A stretch of 6,391 bases of DNA, from the NCBI GenBank assembly GCA_937998045.1, contig CALKVG010000689.1:1-6391 (forward strand). Reading direction: 5' to 3'. How positions within the stretch are numbered: the stretch's first letter is position 1; each line of letters opens with the position of its first letter. The DNA is from an uncultured Myxococcales bacterium (lineage in GTDB: Bacteria > Myxococcota_A > Polyangia > Polyangiales > Polyangiaceae). This document shows positions 1 through 4,927 of the stretch, one piece after another. A program made the position numbers and the translations under genes. The notes beneath the pieces are model-generated. The model had not been told where the DNA came from and searched no databases. It saw nothing but the letters and a program-made list of their open reading frames with translations.

Positions 1-597
1 CGTGAGACGCTTCCCGGCTCGGCTGGCCTCCACGACGTCGGCCAGCGCGCTGGCCAGCAGCCGCTCGGCCTCGTCGGCGCGGCCCATGGCGAGCGCCTTC
101 TCCGCGACGCTCCCGAGCAGGTCGAAGGCGCTCGCCCGCCTCACCATGCTGGGGTCGTCCATGTCCGGCATCGCGACGCCTGGATTCGACCCCGTCTGCG
201 TGAGCGGCCCGGGGGGAACGGACGTCGTCCGGTCCCGCGAAGGCTCGCCCGCCGTGGGGACCTTCGGGAGGGTGCGCTTGCCGACCGACGGATTCGCCGT
301 TTCCCGTCCGCCGCTCTCGCGACCAAGAAGCAGCGTCAACTCCTGCGAGCCGATGACGACCTTGTCCCCGGCGTGCAGCGGCGTCTTGCCGACGATACGC
401 TGCCCGTTGACGATCACGCCGTTGCGGCTCTGGAGATCTTCGACGGTGACGCCATCTTTCGACACGACAAGAAGCGCGTGACGCCGCGAGACGAGCGGGT
501 CGTCCAACGAGAGCTGGCAACCTGCGCTCCGACCCACTGCGAACTGCCCCTCGTTCAGCTCCAGGTCGTGGTGAAGGTACCGCAGGCGGAAACGCAT
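1..597 (-). CDS. FHA-domain protein, 3' end beyond the window (first 199 codons)
   Basis: The open frame runs from ATG at 597-595 to the left edge without a stop. An N-terminal forkhead-associated (FHA) domain covers about residues 3-92, with the family motifs GRS (22-24), SRRH (37-40) and DLQSRNGVIVNG (54-65). FHA domains bind phosphothreonine peptides, so the likely role is a cytoplasmic scaffold or reader of Ser/Thr kinase signalling. A Pro/Thr/Gly-rich linker (about 93-145) leads to a helical segment containing ALAMGRADEAERL (168-180), which matches the C-terminal part of the neighbouring FHA protein. The start is secure because an in-frame TAG lies upstream at 639-637 with no other start codon between. 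There is no strong Shine-Dalgarno sequence. No zinc ribbon follows the FHA domain, unlike the paralogue. The domain call is firm; the partner and pathway are unknown. Confidence 0.9.
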   Translation of the reverse strand, partial: MRFRLRYLHHDLELNEGQFAVGRSAGCQLSLDDPLVSRRHALLVVSKDGVTVEDLQSRNGVIVNGQRIVGKTPLHAGDKVVIGSQELTLLLGRESGGRETANPSVGKRTLPKVPTAGEPSRDRTTSVPPGPLTQTGSNPGVAMPDMDDPSMVRRASAFDLLGSVAEKALAMGRADEAERLLASALADVVEASRAGKRLT

Positions 598-685
598 GGG
601 CGGCGCCGACTCAGACTCCCCGCCTGGGCGGCAGCGCTAGTGTCTTGCCTGGCCTTGCCATAAGACTCGCTTAGAGCTTTACCTT

Positions 686-701
686 CTCGCCGCGCGGCGA
701 G
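686..701. repeat. 16-bp perfect palindrome between the two FHA genes
   Basis: The sequence CTCGCCGCGCGGCGAG equals its own reverse complement. It lies about 70 bp past the stop of the upstream FHA gene and about 90 bp before the start of the next one, both on the minus strand. As RNA it can form a 6-bp stem with a GCGC loop. No T-tract follows on either strand, so it is a weak candidate for an intrinsic terminator and could equally be a protein-binding dyad. The rest of the 173-bp gap (598-770) shows a small AT-richer pocket near 660-685 but no promoter I would defend. Confidence 0.4.
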
Positions 702-770
702 GCAAGTCGCAGGCGGCTTTCGCCCCCCTTTGGGACACGGCGCGGGTGGCGGACGGGCCGCGCCAGCGCC

Positions 771-1685
771 CTACGAGGGTCCCGGCCAGTCGCCGGTCAC
801 GTCGGTCCCGTGAACCGCGGTGTCGTCGAGCAGTCGGCGCATCTGCTCCAGGCGCGCGAGGACTTCGACCTCCGCGGAGGTCGTGCTCTGCCCACGGGCG
901 CGGAAGTGCTCGATGAGCGCCCCCAGCCCGGGGCGGACGATGCCCGGGTATTTGCCTACGATATCCCAGAGGTGCTCGACGACCTCGAGCGGCGGCACGG
1001 CCCCGGAGCGGCGGTACGCGTCGAAGATCCAGAGGCCCCAGGTGGGGTCATTGGTGACCTGCGTCGTGGCGGCAGCCTGCACGGCAAGGGACGCGAGCGC
1101 CTTCGGGTCGACGGGGCCGCCGGCCGCGACGAGCTCCTCGACGCGCGCCGTGGCGCGTCGAACGAGGCGTTCGGCGTCCGCGATGCGCCCCAGCGTGAGC
1201 GCCCGCTGGAGCGCCTCGACGAGCAGCGCGAGGCTCCACGCGGTCTGGCTGTCACCTCCGAAGCTCCCGCTCAAGGTCTCGGCGTCGGTCTGCTCGGTGG
1301 CCTCGCAGTTGGGACAGGCGACCACCTCGCGCGGATACGGCAACCGACAATTGGCGCACAGCCGCAGCACTCCCGTGGTCTTCGAGTGCGACTTGCCGTT
1401 GGTGTCCACCAGGCAGAACACGAAATCTTGTGTGCCGATTCGCACTCGATCGCCGTCGCGCAGTCGCGTGGAAGCGCTCACGGCGACGCCGTTGACGCGC
1501 ACGCCGTTGCGGCTGCCCAGGTCCTCGACCCTGCCGCCCTCGTCGTCGATGGCGATTTGCGCGTGCATGCGCGAGACGAGCGGATCTTCGATGGTGAGAT
1601 TGCAGTCGAGACTGCGCCCGATCACCGTGACACCGCGCGGCAGATCGAACTCCTGCAGGAGAAACCTGAGCCGATAGCGCGCCAC
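771..1685 (-). CDS. FHA domain and zinc-ribbon protein (304 aa)
   Basis: Residues about 3-92 form an FHA phosphothreonine-binding domain with GRS (23-25), SRMH (38-41) and DLGSRNGVRVNG (55-66). Next is a four-cysteine zinc ribbon, CANC (110-113) and CPNC (124-127), then a mostly helical, Ala/Leu/Arg-rich C-terminal region (about 148-300) with ALTLGRIADAERL (162-174). The FHA and C-terminal parts align with the protein at 1-597, so the two are paralogues. There is no signal peptide or membrane segment, so the protein is probably a cytoplasmic signalling adaptor. I start it at GTG 1685 because MARYRLRFL then aligns with the paralogue's MRFRLRYL and AAGGAG lies 3 nt upstream. GTG at 1736 would add 17 residues (including two Cys) and has no visible ribosome-binding site. 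The stop is TAG at 773-771. Domain assignment is firm; biological role is unknown. Confidence 0.92.
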   Translation of the reverse strand: MARYRLRFLLQEFDLPRGVTVIGRSLDCNLTIEDPLVSRMHAQIAIDDEGGRVEDLGSRNGVRVNGVAVSASTRLRDGDRVRIGTQDFVFCLVDTNGKSHSKTTGVLRLCANCRLPYPREVVACPNCEATEQTDAETLSGSFGGDSQTAWSLALLVEALQRALTLGRIADAERLVRRATARVEELVAAGGPVDPKALASLAVQAAATTQVTNDPTWGLWIFDAYRRSGAVPPLEVVEHLWDIVGKYPGIVRPGLGALIEHFRARGQSTTSAEVEVLARLEQMRRLLDDTAVHGTDVTGDWPGPS

Positions 1686-1688
1686 GAG

Positions 1689-1694
1689 CTCCTT
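1689..1694 (-). promoter_or_regulatory. Shine-Dalgarno AAGGAG supporting the GTG 1685 start
   Basis: On the minus strand, AAGGAG is followed by CTC and then GTG at 1685. The 3-nt spacing is shorter than usual, which weakens the case, but this agrees with the start chosen by alignment to the paralogous FHA protein. Confidence 0.5.
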
Positions 1695-1748
1695 ACCGGG
1701 TGAAATCTGCAGGCAGCGGTGGCGCCCGCACTTCACCCCGAATAATGC

Positions 1749-1754
1749 ACTATA
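1749..1754 (-). promoter_or_regulatory. Possible -10 element TATAGT for the FHA/zinc-ribbon gene
   Basis: The minus strand reads TATAGT, five of six bases matching the sigma-70-type -10 consensus, inside an AT-rich pocket (1741-1754) that stands out from GC-rich surroundings. Initiation about 7 bp downstream would give a leader of roughly 55 nt to GTG 1685. No good -35 hexamer is seen 16-18 bp upstream. The core CTATAG is itself palindromic, so direction is uncertain. Confidence 0.3.
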
Positions 1755-1826
1755 GCGCGTCCGCTCGAGGAAGGCGACGCGAGCTTCTACACCTTCGAAC
1801 GTTTCTTTTTCGCTTGTCTCTCACGT

Positions 1827-1876
1827 TTGCCGCTAGCTTGCCGGTTTCTTGCCGCTCGTCCTTGCCGCTTGCCGCT
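1827..1876 (+). repeat. Five direct copies of TTGCCGCT (one variant), partly 11-bp phased
   Basis: Copies of TTGCCGCT start at 1827, 1849, 1862 and 1869, and the variant TTGCCGGT starts at 1838. The first three are exactly 11 bp apart, close to one helical turn; the later gaps are 13 and 7 bp. The array lies about 260 bp upstream of the Nfu gene and about 140 bp upstream of the FHA/zinc-ribbon gene, in the shared intergenic region. It could be a cluster of regulator sites or simple-sequence drift. Confidence 0.55.
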
Positions 1877-2134
1877 TTCGGTGCTTGCAGAGGCTCAGAG
1901 AGCTTCGCAAGGCTTGACGACGGCACGTTTCCTCGCACGGTGTGCGCGTCCTCGCTACGTGAGACGGGCCCGTACGATGTGCACGATCACGCACCGCGCC
2001 GCGGGAACCGGCGGCGTCGTGCGGCTCGTCCTGCCTGTTCGGGTGCCCAGGACGGAGCTTGCCCGTTCGGCCCGTTCGCGCGGCTTGCCAGGTCCACGGG
2101 ACGCCGGCTAGGTAAGAAGAAGGGCGCCGACCAC

Positions 2135-2401
2135 GTGGACGATACCGTGAAGGACCAGCTTGCGCGGATTTGCCGCGAAGTCCTCGCACCCCTCGTCAAG
2201 ACCGACGGCGGCGAGATGTCGCTCGTGCGGTTCGACGGCGACGACGTGCACATTCACCTCTCGGGGGCGTGCGCGGGGTGCCCCGGGGCGACCCTCACCG
2301 GCGACAAGGTCATTCTCCCCGCCCTACGCGTCGCGCTCCCGAAAGTGCGGGTCATCATCTCCACCGGAGTGAAGATCCCCGAGGGTGCGCAGAGACTGTG
2401 A
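2135..2401 (+). CDS. NifU C-terminal domain (Nfu-type) iron-sulfur cluster protein, 88 aa
   Basis: This is a compact stand-alone NifU C-terminal domain. The family pattern is complete: an N-terminal helix ending LAPLVKTDGGEM (17-28), a strand segment, then SGACAGCPGAT (43-53) with the CxxC pair Cys46 and Cys49, and a helix-strand tail. In this family two protomers use the CxxC cysteines to hold a [4Fe-4S] cluster and pass it to apo-proteins in the cytoplasm. There is no N-terminal IscU-like or A-type domain, so it is not a full NifU or NfuA. The start is GTG 2135, with GAAGGG at 2119-2124 about 10 nt upstream; GTG 2147 would shorten the first helix. The frame stays open upstream, but that translation looks non-coding. 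No isc, suf or nif genes are adjacent. Confidence 0.92.
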   Translation: MDDTVKDQLARICREVLAPLVKTDGGEMSLVRFDGDDVHIHLSGACAGCPGATLTGDKVILPALRVALPKVRVIISTGVKIPEGAQRL

Positions 2402-2431
2402 GATCCGCTTCGCGGGTCGCTGGTCTCACAG
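2396..2431. terminator. Nested hairpin at the convergent Nfu / exported-protein junction
   Basis: CTGTGAGA (2396-2403) pairs perfectly with TCTCACAG (2424-2431). Inside the loop, CCGC (2405-2408) pairs with GCGG (2412-2415) around TTC. The outer stem includes the Nfu stop codon TGA (2399-2401). It sits between two 3' ends only 37 bp apart, the right place for a bidirectional terminator, but no T-tract follows on either strand. Confidence 0.5.
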
Positions 2432-2438
2432 CCTGAGG

Positions 2439-3281
2439 TTACTTCCTCTTGCCGGCGCCGGCGTCGGAGACGTTGGCGTGCGCGGCGTTCGGATCGCTGA
2501 CGCCGCCCTTCGTGATCGCTGCGATCGATGGATCGATCGCGAAGGGATCCGTCGGCTTGTTCGCCCGGAGCGACGAGAGGTTCTGCAGCGTCGCCTTGTC
2601 TTCGAGGACGAGACCGACGAGGTGCTCGTTCGAGCGATCGACCGCGCGAAGGTGGGCGGTGCGATCTTGCCAGTCGACCTCGGTGCGCTCGAGCCCCTGC
2701 GCGGCGTTCGCTGCGCGAATGCGCCCAGGAACGGTCAAGACGGTGTTGAGCTTGGTGACGGCATCCTGGTAGCTCGCGCCGAGCTTGCCGCCCTCCTTGA
2801 GAGGAATCTCGTCGTAGATCTTCCAGAGACGATCTTTGATGTAGAAGAAAAACCGGGTCCTGCTGTCCTTGAACAGGCGCTGCACCGACTCGTCATTCTT
2901 GTACGTGTACTCGTTGTGGATCGCCGTCACGTCGTAGCCGGTCGGCGTGTCGCCGAGAAACTTGGTGAGGCTCCGCTCGAAGTTGGCCTTTCGGCTGTCG
3001 CGATCGGCCTCGAGCTGCTGCATCTCGACGCCCGGCTGCAGCTGCGAAATCTGCGACGCGTACTCCCGATCGAAGAGGCCCCCGACCTTGTTGTACACGT
3101 CGGTCACTTCGGCGTGGGACATGCCCCAGCGGATGTCCTTCTCGACGATACCCGCGAGCGTAGGGACGGTTGGCGCGGCGGCGGCGGTCGACTGAGACGA
3201 CGGCGTCGCGGCGACGGCGATCATCCCACCGGCGGACGTTGCGGCGGCGAGGAGCAATGCTAGCGTGGCGGCCTTTTTCAT
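2439..3281 (-). CDS. Exported protein of unknown function (280 aa)
   Basis: I do not recognise the family. Residues 1-25 form a clear Sec signal peptide: lysines at 2-3, a hydrophobic Ala/Leu core, and a likely cleavage after an Ala near AVA (22-24), with no lipobox. A low-complexity Ser/Thr/Ala/Pro stretch (26-40) precedes the globular part. Visible motifs are IRWGMSHAEV (50-59), an aromatic run RFFFYIKDRLWKIYDEIP (143-160) and TEVDWQDRTAHLR (200-212). The tail (about 240-280) is Ala/Asp/Lys-rich and ends KRK. Its length and order of motifs suggest a periplasmic or secreted soluble protein. The start at ATG 3281 is chosen from the signal peptide and from AGGGG 5 nt upstream; the same frame stays open much further upstream, but that extension has no coding character and lies antisense to the next gene. 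It is divergent from a putative lipoprotein gene 94 bp away. Function: unknown. Confidence 0.85.
   Translation of the reverse strand: MKKAATLALLLAAATSAGGMIAVAATPSSQSTAAAAPTVPTLAGIVEKDIRWGMSHAEVTDVYNKVGGLFDREYASQISQLQPGVEMQQLEADRDSRKANFERSLTKFLGDTPTGYDVTAIHNEYTYKNDESVQRLFKDSRTRFFFYIKDRLWKIYDEIPLKEGGKLGASYQDAVTKLNTVLTVPGRIRAANAAQGLERTEVDWQDRTAHLRAVDRSNEHLVGLVLEDKATLQNLSSLRANKPTDPFAIDPSIAAITKGGVSDPNAAHANVSDAGAGKRK
2521..2540. repeat. Inverted repeat with 9-bp arms in a GATC-rich patch
   Basis: GCGATCGAT and ATCGATCGC are perfect inverse complements separated by GG. Six GATC sites fall between 2492 and 2549. The patch lies inside the 3' part of the exported-protein gene, where it encodes residues of the sequence AIDPSIAAI, so it may be chance from Ile/Asp codons or a binding site within the gene. 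Confidence 0.5.
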
Positions 3282-3286
3282 CGGAT

Positions 3287-3291
3287 CCCCT
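3287..3291 (-). promoter_or_regulatory. Ribosome-binding site AGGGG fixing the ATG 3281 start
   Basis: The minus strand reads AGGGG, five bases, then ATG. Good spacing here, together with the signal peptide beginning at this ATG, separates the true start from the long upstream open frame. Confidence 0.65.
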
Positions 3292-3328
3292 GGGCTTGAG
3301 CGGGGACGGTAGCACACGAGCACTCCGG

Positions 3329-3350
3329 CCAACCACGTTGGACGTCGTGG
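3329..3350. promoter_or_regulatory. Overlapping dyads in the divergent promoter region
   Basis: The 94-bp region between the divergent starts at 3281 and 3376 contains CCAAC-cac-GTTGG (3329-3341) overlapping CCACG-(8 bp)-CGTGG (3333-3350), the second one spanning the palindrome GACGTC. These could be an operator for one or both exported-protein genes. Arms of five bases are short enough to occur by chance in GC-rich DNA. No clear -10/-35 pair is visible. Confidence 0.25.
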
Positions 3351-3375
3351 CGCTTTCCGGGCTAGACAGGGCGGG

Positions 3376-4008
3376 ATGGCGACGTCCCTGCCCGCTCGTG
3401 TCCTCTCGACGCCCGATGCAGCGCGGCATCGCAGGAGCGGCTGGGGACACGCGCTCCCGTCCGCGATGGTCGCACTGTGCGTCGCGTCGTGCGGCGGTGA
3501 GGCCCAGAAAGCACGCGGCCCGGCGCGGCAACTCCCCCCGTACGCCGGGCACGCGGCCGAGCTCTTCGACGACGCCATCGAGCCTGCGGGTGTGGGAATC
3601 CAGCTGGGAGCGGCCAGCGACGCCAACCGGAATACCCCGCGCACCGACAACCTGCTCCGCGAGCGAACGCAGGTCGGCGACGCCGTCGTTCGCGCGCGGA
3701 TCACGACCGTGACCTCGAAGGAGGAGGACCGCGGGCGCTCGTGGCAGCTCGGGCTGCATACGCTCGAACGAATCGGCGGAAGCGGACCGCTCGACGCGGA
3801 CTTCACGCTGCGCGTAGGCGCGGCCGACGTGTCCTCCGGGATCGTCCGGGCCTTCGAGAACCGCCTCATCGGACAGAGCTTCGTCGCGTTCGTGCGCGAG
3901 TTCATTCGCCCGGGCGGCGAGACGGAGCTGCACTTTCACCTCGCCCCGGACGCGAAGGACGAGGTGGACGCCGTCAAGTCCGCGGTTCTCCTCGACCAGG
4001 TGCGCTAG
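3376..4008 (+). CDS. Putative lipoprotein of unknown function (210 aa)
   Basis: I do not recognise the family. The N-terminus has an Arg-rich segment (RHRR, 17-20) followed by a short hydrophobic stretch ending VASC at 36-39, a plausible lipobox with Cys39 as the lipidated residue. The mature part would be about 172 residues. It contains ERTQVGDAVVRARITTVTS (75-93), a region of alternating hydrophobic residues that looks beta-rich, and an amphipathic C-terminus ending LLDQVR. The ATG at 3376 is the only start between an upstream in-frame TAG (3310-3312) and ATG 3466. Using 3466 would leave just eight residues before the Cys, too few for a signal peptide. GGGCGGG lies directly upstream as a weak ribosome-binding site. 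It is followed by map on the same strand after 66 bp. Coding status is likely; lipoprotein status is inferred, and the n-region is longer than typical. Confidence 0.75.
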   Translation: MATSLPARVLSTPDAARHRRSGWGHALPSAMVALCVASCGGEAQKARGPARQLPPYAGHAAELFDDAIEPAGVGIQLGAASDANRNTPRTDNLLRERTQVGDAVVRARITTVTSKEEDRGRSWQLGLHTLERIGGSGPLDADFTLRVGAADVSSGIVRAFENRLIGQSFVAFVREFIRPGGETELHFHLAPDAKDEVDAVKSAVLLDQVR

Positions 4009-4030
4009 TCGCGAGGGCGACCGGGACGAC

Positions 4031-4058
4031 GCACGCGGCGAAGCGCCCGCAGGCGTGC
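4031..4058 (+). other. Bulged hairpin between the lipoprotein gene and map
   Basis: GCACGC (4031-4036) pairs with GCGTGC (4053-4058), and directly stacked on it GGCG (4037-4040) pairs with CGCC (4044-4047) around AAG, leaving a five-base bulge (4048-4052). That is ten base pairs in all. It ends two bases before the AAAGG that probably serves as the map ribosome-binding site (4060-4064). It could be a weak terminator of the upstream gene or a 5' structure affecting map translation. No T-tract follows. Confidence 0.4.
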
Positions 4059-4074
4059 TAAAGGCGAATGGGCA

Positions 4075-4875
4075 GTGACCGTCGAGATCAAAAGCCCGAA
4101 AGAGATTGAGCTGATGCGCACCGTCTGCCGCCTCGCGGCCGAGACGCTGCTCGTCGTCGGCGACAAGATCCGCGTCGGAATGACGACGCACGACATCGAT
4201 CGCATCGTGCATGAGCACACGTTGAGCCAGGGCGCCCGCCCCGCCCCGCTCAACTACAAGGGGTTCCCCAAGAGCGTGTGCACCAGCGTCAACGACGTCG
4301 TGTGCCACGGGATCCCCGATGCGACTGTGTTGCAGAACGGCGACATCGTGAACGTCGACGTGACGCACGTGTACCAGGGCTTCCATGGGGACACGAGCGC
4401 CACGTTCTACATCGGGACCCCGCGGCCCGAGGCGCGCCACGTGGTCGAAGTCGCACGGCGTGCGCTCGAAATCGGCATCGAGCAAGTGCGCGACGGCGCG
4501 CGCCTCGGCGACATCGGTGGCGCCATCCAGGAGTACGTGGAGGGCGAGGGTTGCAGCGTCGTCCGCGACTTCGTCGGCCACGGCATCGGGCGCAAGTTTC
4601 ACGACGCGCCGCAGGTGAAACACTACGGCAAGCGGGGGACCCTCGACCGCGTGCGCGCCGGGATGACGTTCACGATCGAGCCGATGGTGAACCTCGGCGG
4701 CTGGGAAGTGAAGATCGATCCCGACGACAAGTGGACCGTCCGCACGGCCGACGGCAGCCTCAGCGCGCAGTTCGAGCACACGGTGCTCGTGACGCGCGAG
4801 GGCGTCGAGGTGCTGACGGCGCGCGACCGCGCGCTGCGCGCGAGCGAGAACGTCGCGGCGCTCTTCGTGGCGTAG
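4075..4875 (+). CDS. map: Methionine aminopeptidase, type I (266 aa)
   Basis: MetAP removes the initiator methionine from nascent proteins when the second residue is small, acting in the cytoplasm near the ribosome exit. The pita-bread fold family residues are all present: metal ligands Asp95 (VNVDV), Asp106 (FHGDTS), His169 (GHGIG), Glu202 (TIEPM) and Glu234 (QFEHT), plus the conserved His78 (CHGIPD) and His176 (FHDAPQ) near the active site. Length matches the E. coli enzyme (264 aa), and there is no N-terminal zinc-finger or SEC-C extension, so it is the short bacterial form. The start is GTG 4075, with AAAGG about 10 nt upstream; the nearby ATG at 4068 is in another frame. It is not within a ribosomal-protein operon here, so I cannot exclude that the genome has a second map elsewhere. 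It converges on recN. Confidence 0.98.
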   Translation: MTVEIKSPKEIELMRTVCRLAAETLLVVGDKIRVGMTTHDIDRIVHEHTLSQGARPAPLNYKGFPKSVCTSVNDVVCHGIPDATVLQNGDIVNVDVTHVYQGFHGDTSATFYIGTPRPEARHVVEVARRALEIGIEQVRDGARLGDIGGAIQEYVEGEGCSVVRDFVGHGIGRKFHDAPQVKHYGKRGTLDRVRAGMTFTIEPMVNLGGWEVKIDPDDKWTVRTADGSLSAQFEHTVLVTREGVEVLTARDRALRASENVAALFVA

Positions 4876-4917
4876 TGTCCCGAGTCGCGGCTCCCATGAG
4901 CCCGATGCTCGGGACGC
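4875..4917. terminator. Nested hairpin at the convergent map / recN junction
   Basis: GTCCCGAG (4877-4884) pairs perfectly with CTCGGGAC (4908-4915), extended by a T-G wobble (4876/4916) and a G-C pair (4875/4917) that uses the last base of the map stop codon. Within the loop, GGCTC (4889-4893) pairs with GAGCC (4898-4902). A separate 10-bp palindrome, AGTGGCCACT (4920-4929), overlaps the recN stop codon. The position suits a bidirectional terminator, but there is no T-tract. Confidence 0.55.
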
Positions 4918-4927
4918 CCAGTGGCCA

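Larger units (their letters stand above)
1737..2134. other. About 400 bp of apparently non-coding DNA between divergent genes
   Basis: This is the region between the divergent FHA/zinc-ribbon gene and the Nfu gene. Open frames exist on both strands, but their translations are Arg/Ser/Ala-rich with no recognisable domain, and none has a convincing start and ribosome-binding site. The region holds an AT-rich pocket (1741-1754), a pyrimidine run (about 1801-1822) and TTGCC-type repeats (1827-1876, with further TTGCC at 2059 and 2085). I found no tRNA-like cloverleaf. It may hold promoters, a long leader or a small RNA, but the sequence alone does not show which. Confidence 0.55.

Noticed and set aside
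810..1703. Long plus-strand open frames opposite the FHA/zinc-ribbon gene
   Set aside because: They are antisense to a gene with complete FHA and zinc-ribbon motifs; the translations have no domain and arise from GC-rich codon bias.
1801..1812. Intrinsic terminator from the T-rich run
   Set aside because: No stable stem precedes it on the plus strand and no gene is transcribed into it from that side.
1827..1876. CRISPR array
   Set aside because: Repeats are only 8 bp with 0-5 bp between them; there are no spacer-sized gaps and no cas genes.
1950..2110. Possible tRNA or structured RNA gene near the GTTCGGGTGCC segment
   Set aside because: It superficially resembles a T-loop, but no acceptor, D or anticodon stems can be drawn around it.
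1700..2134. An N-terminal extension of the Nfu protein
   Set aside because: The open frame continues upstream, but the translation is low-complexity and Arg/Ser-rich, and the Nfu domain is complete from GTG 2135.
3282..3375. Sigma-54 promoter in the divergent region
   Set aside because: GG and GC dinucleotides are present, but their spacing does not fit the -24/-12 pattern.
3282..3905. A 208-residue N-terminal extension of the exported protein
   Set aside because: The signal peptide and ribosome-binding site place the start at 3281. The extension is Arg/Ser/Pro-rich and antisense to the lipoprotein gene.
2893..4779. A 628-codon minus-strand open frame crossing the exported-protein gene, lipoprotein gene and map
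   Set aside because: It lies antisense to map, which has every catalytic residue, and overlaps a signal-peptide gene in another frame. Length alone is not evidence at this GC content.
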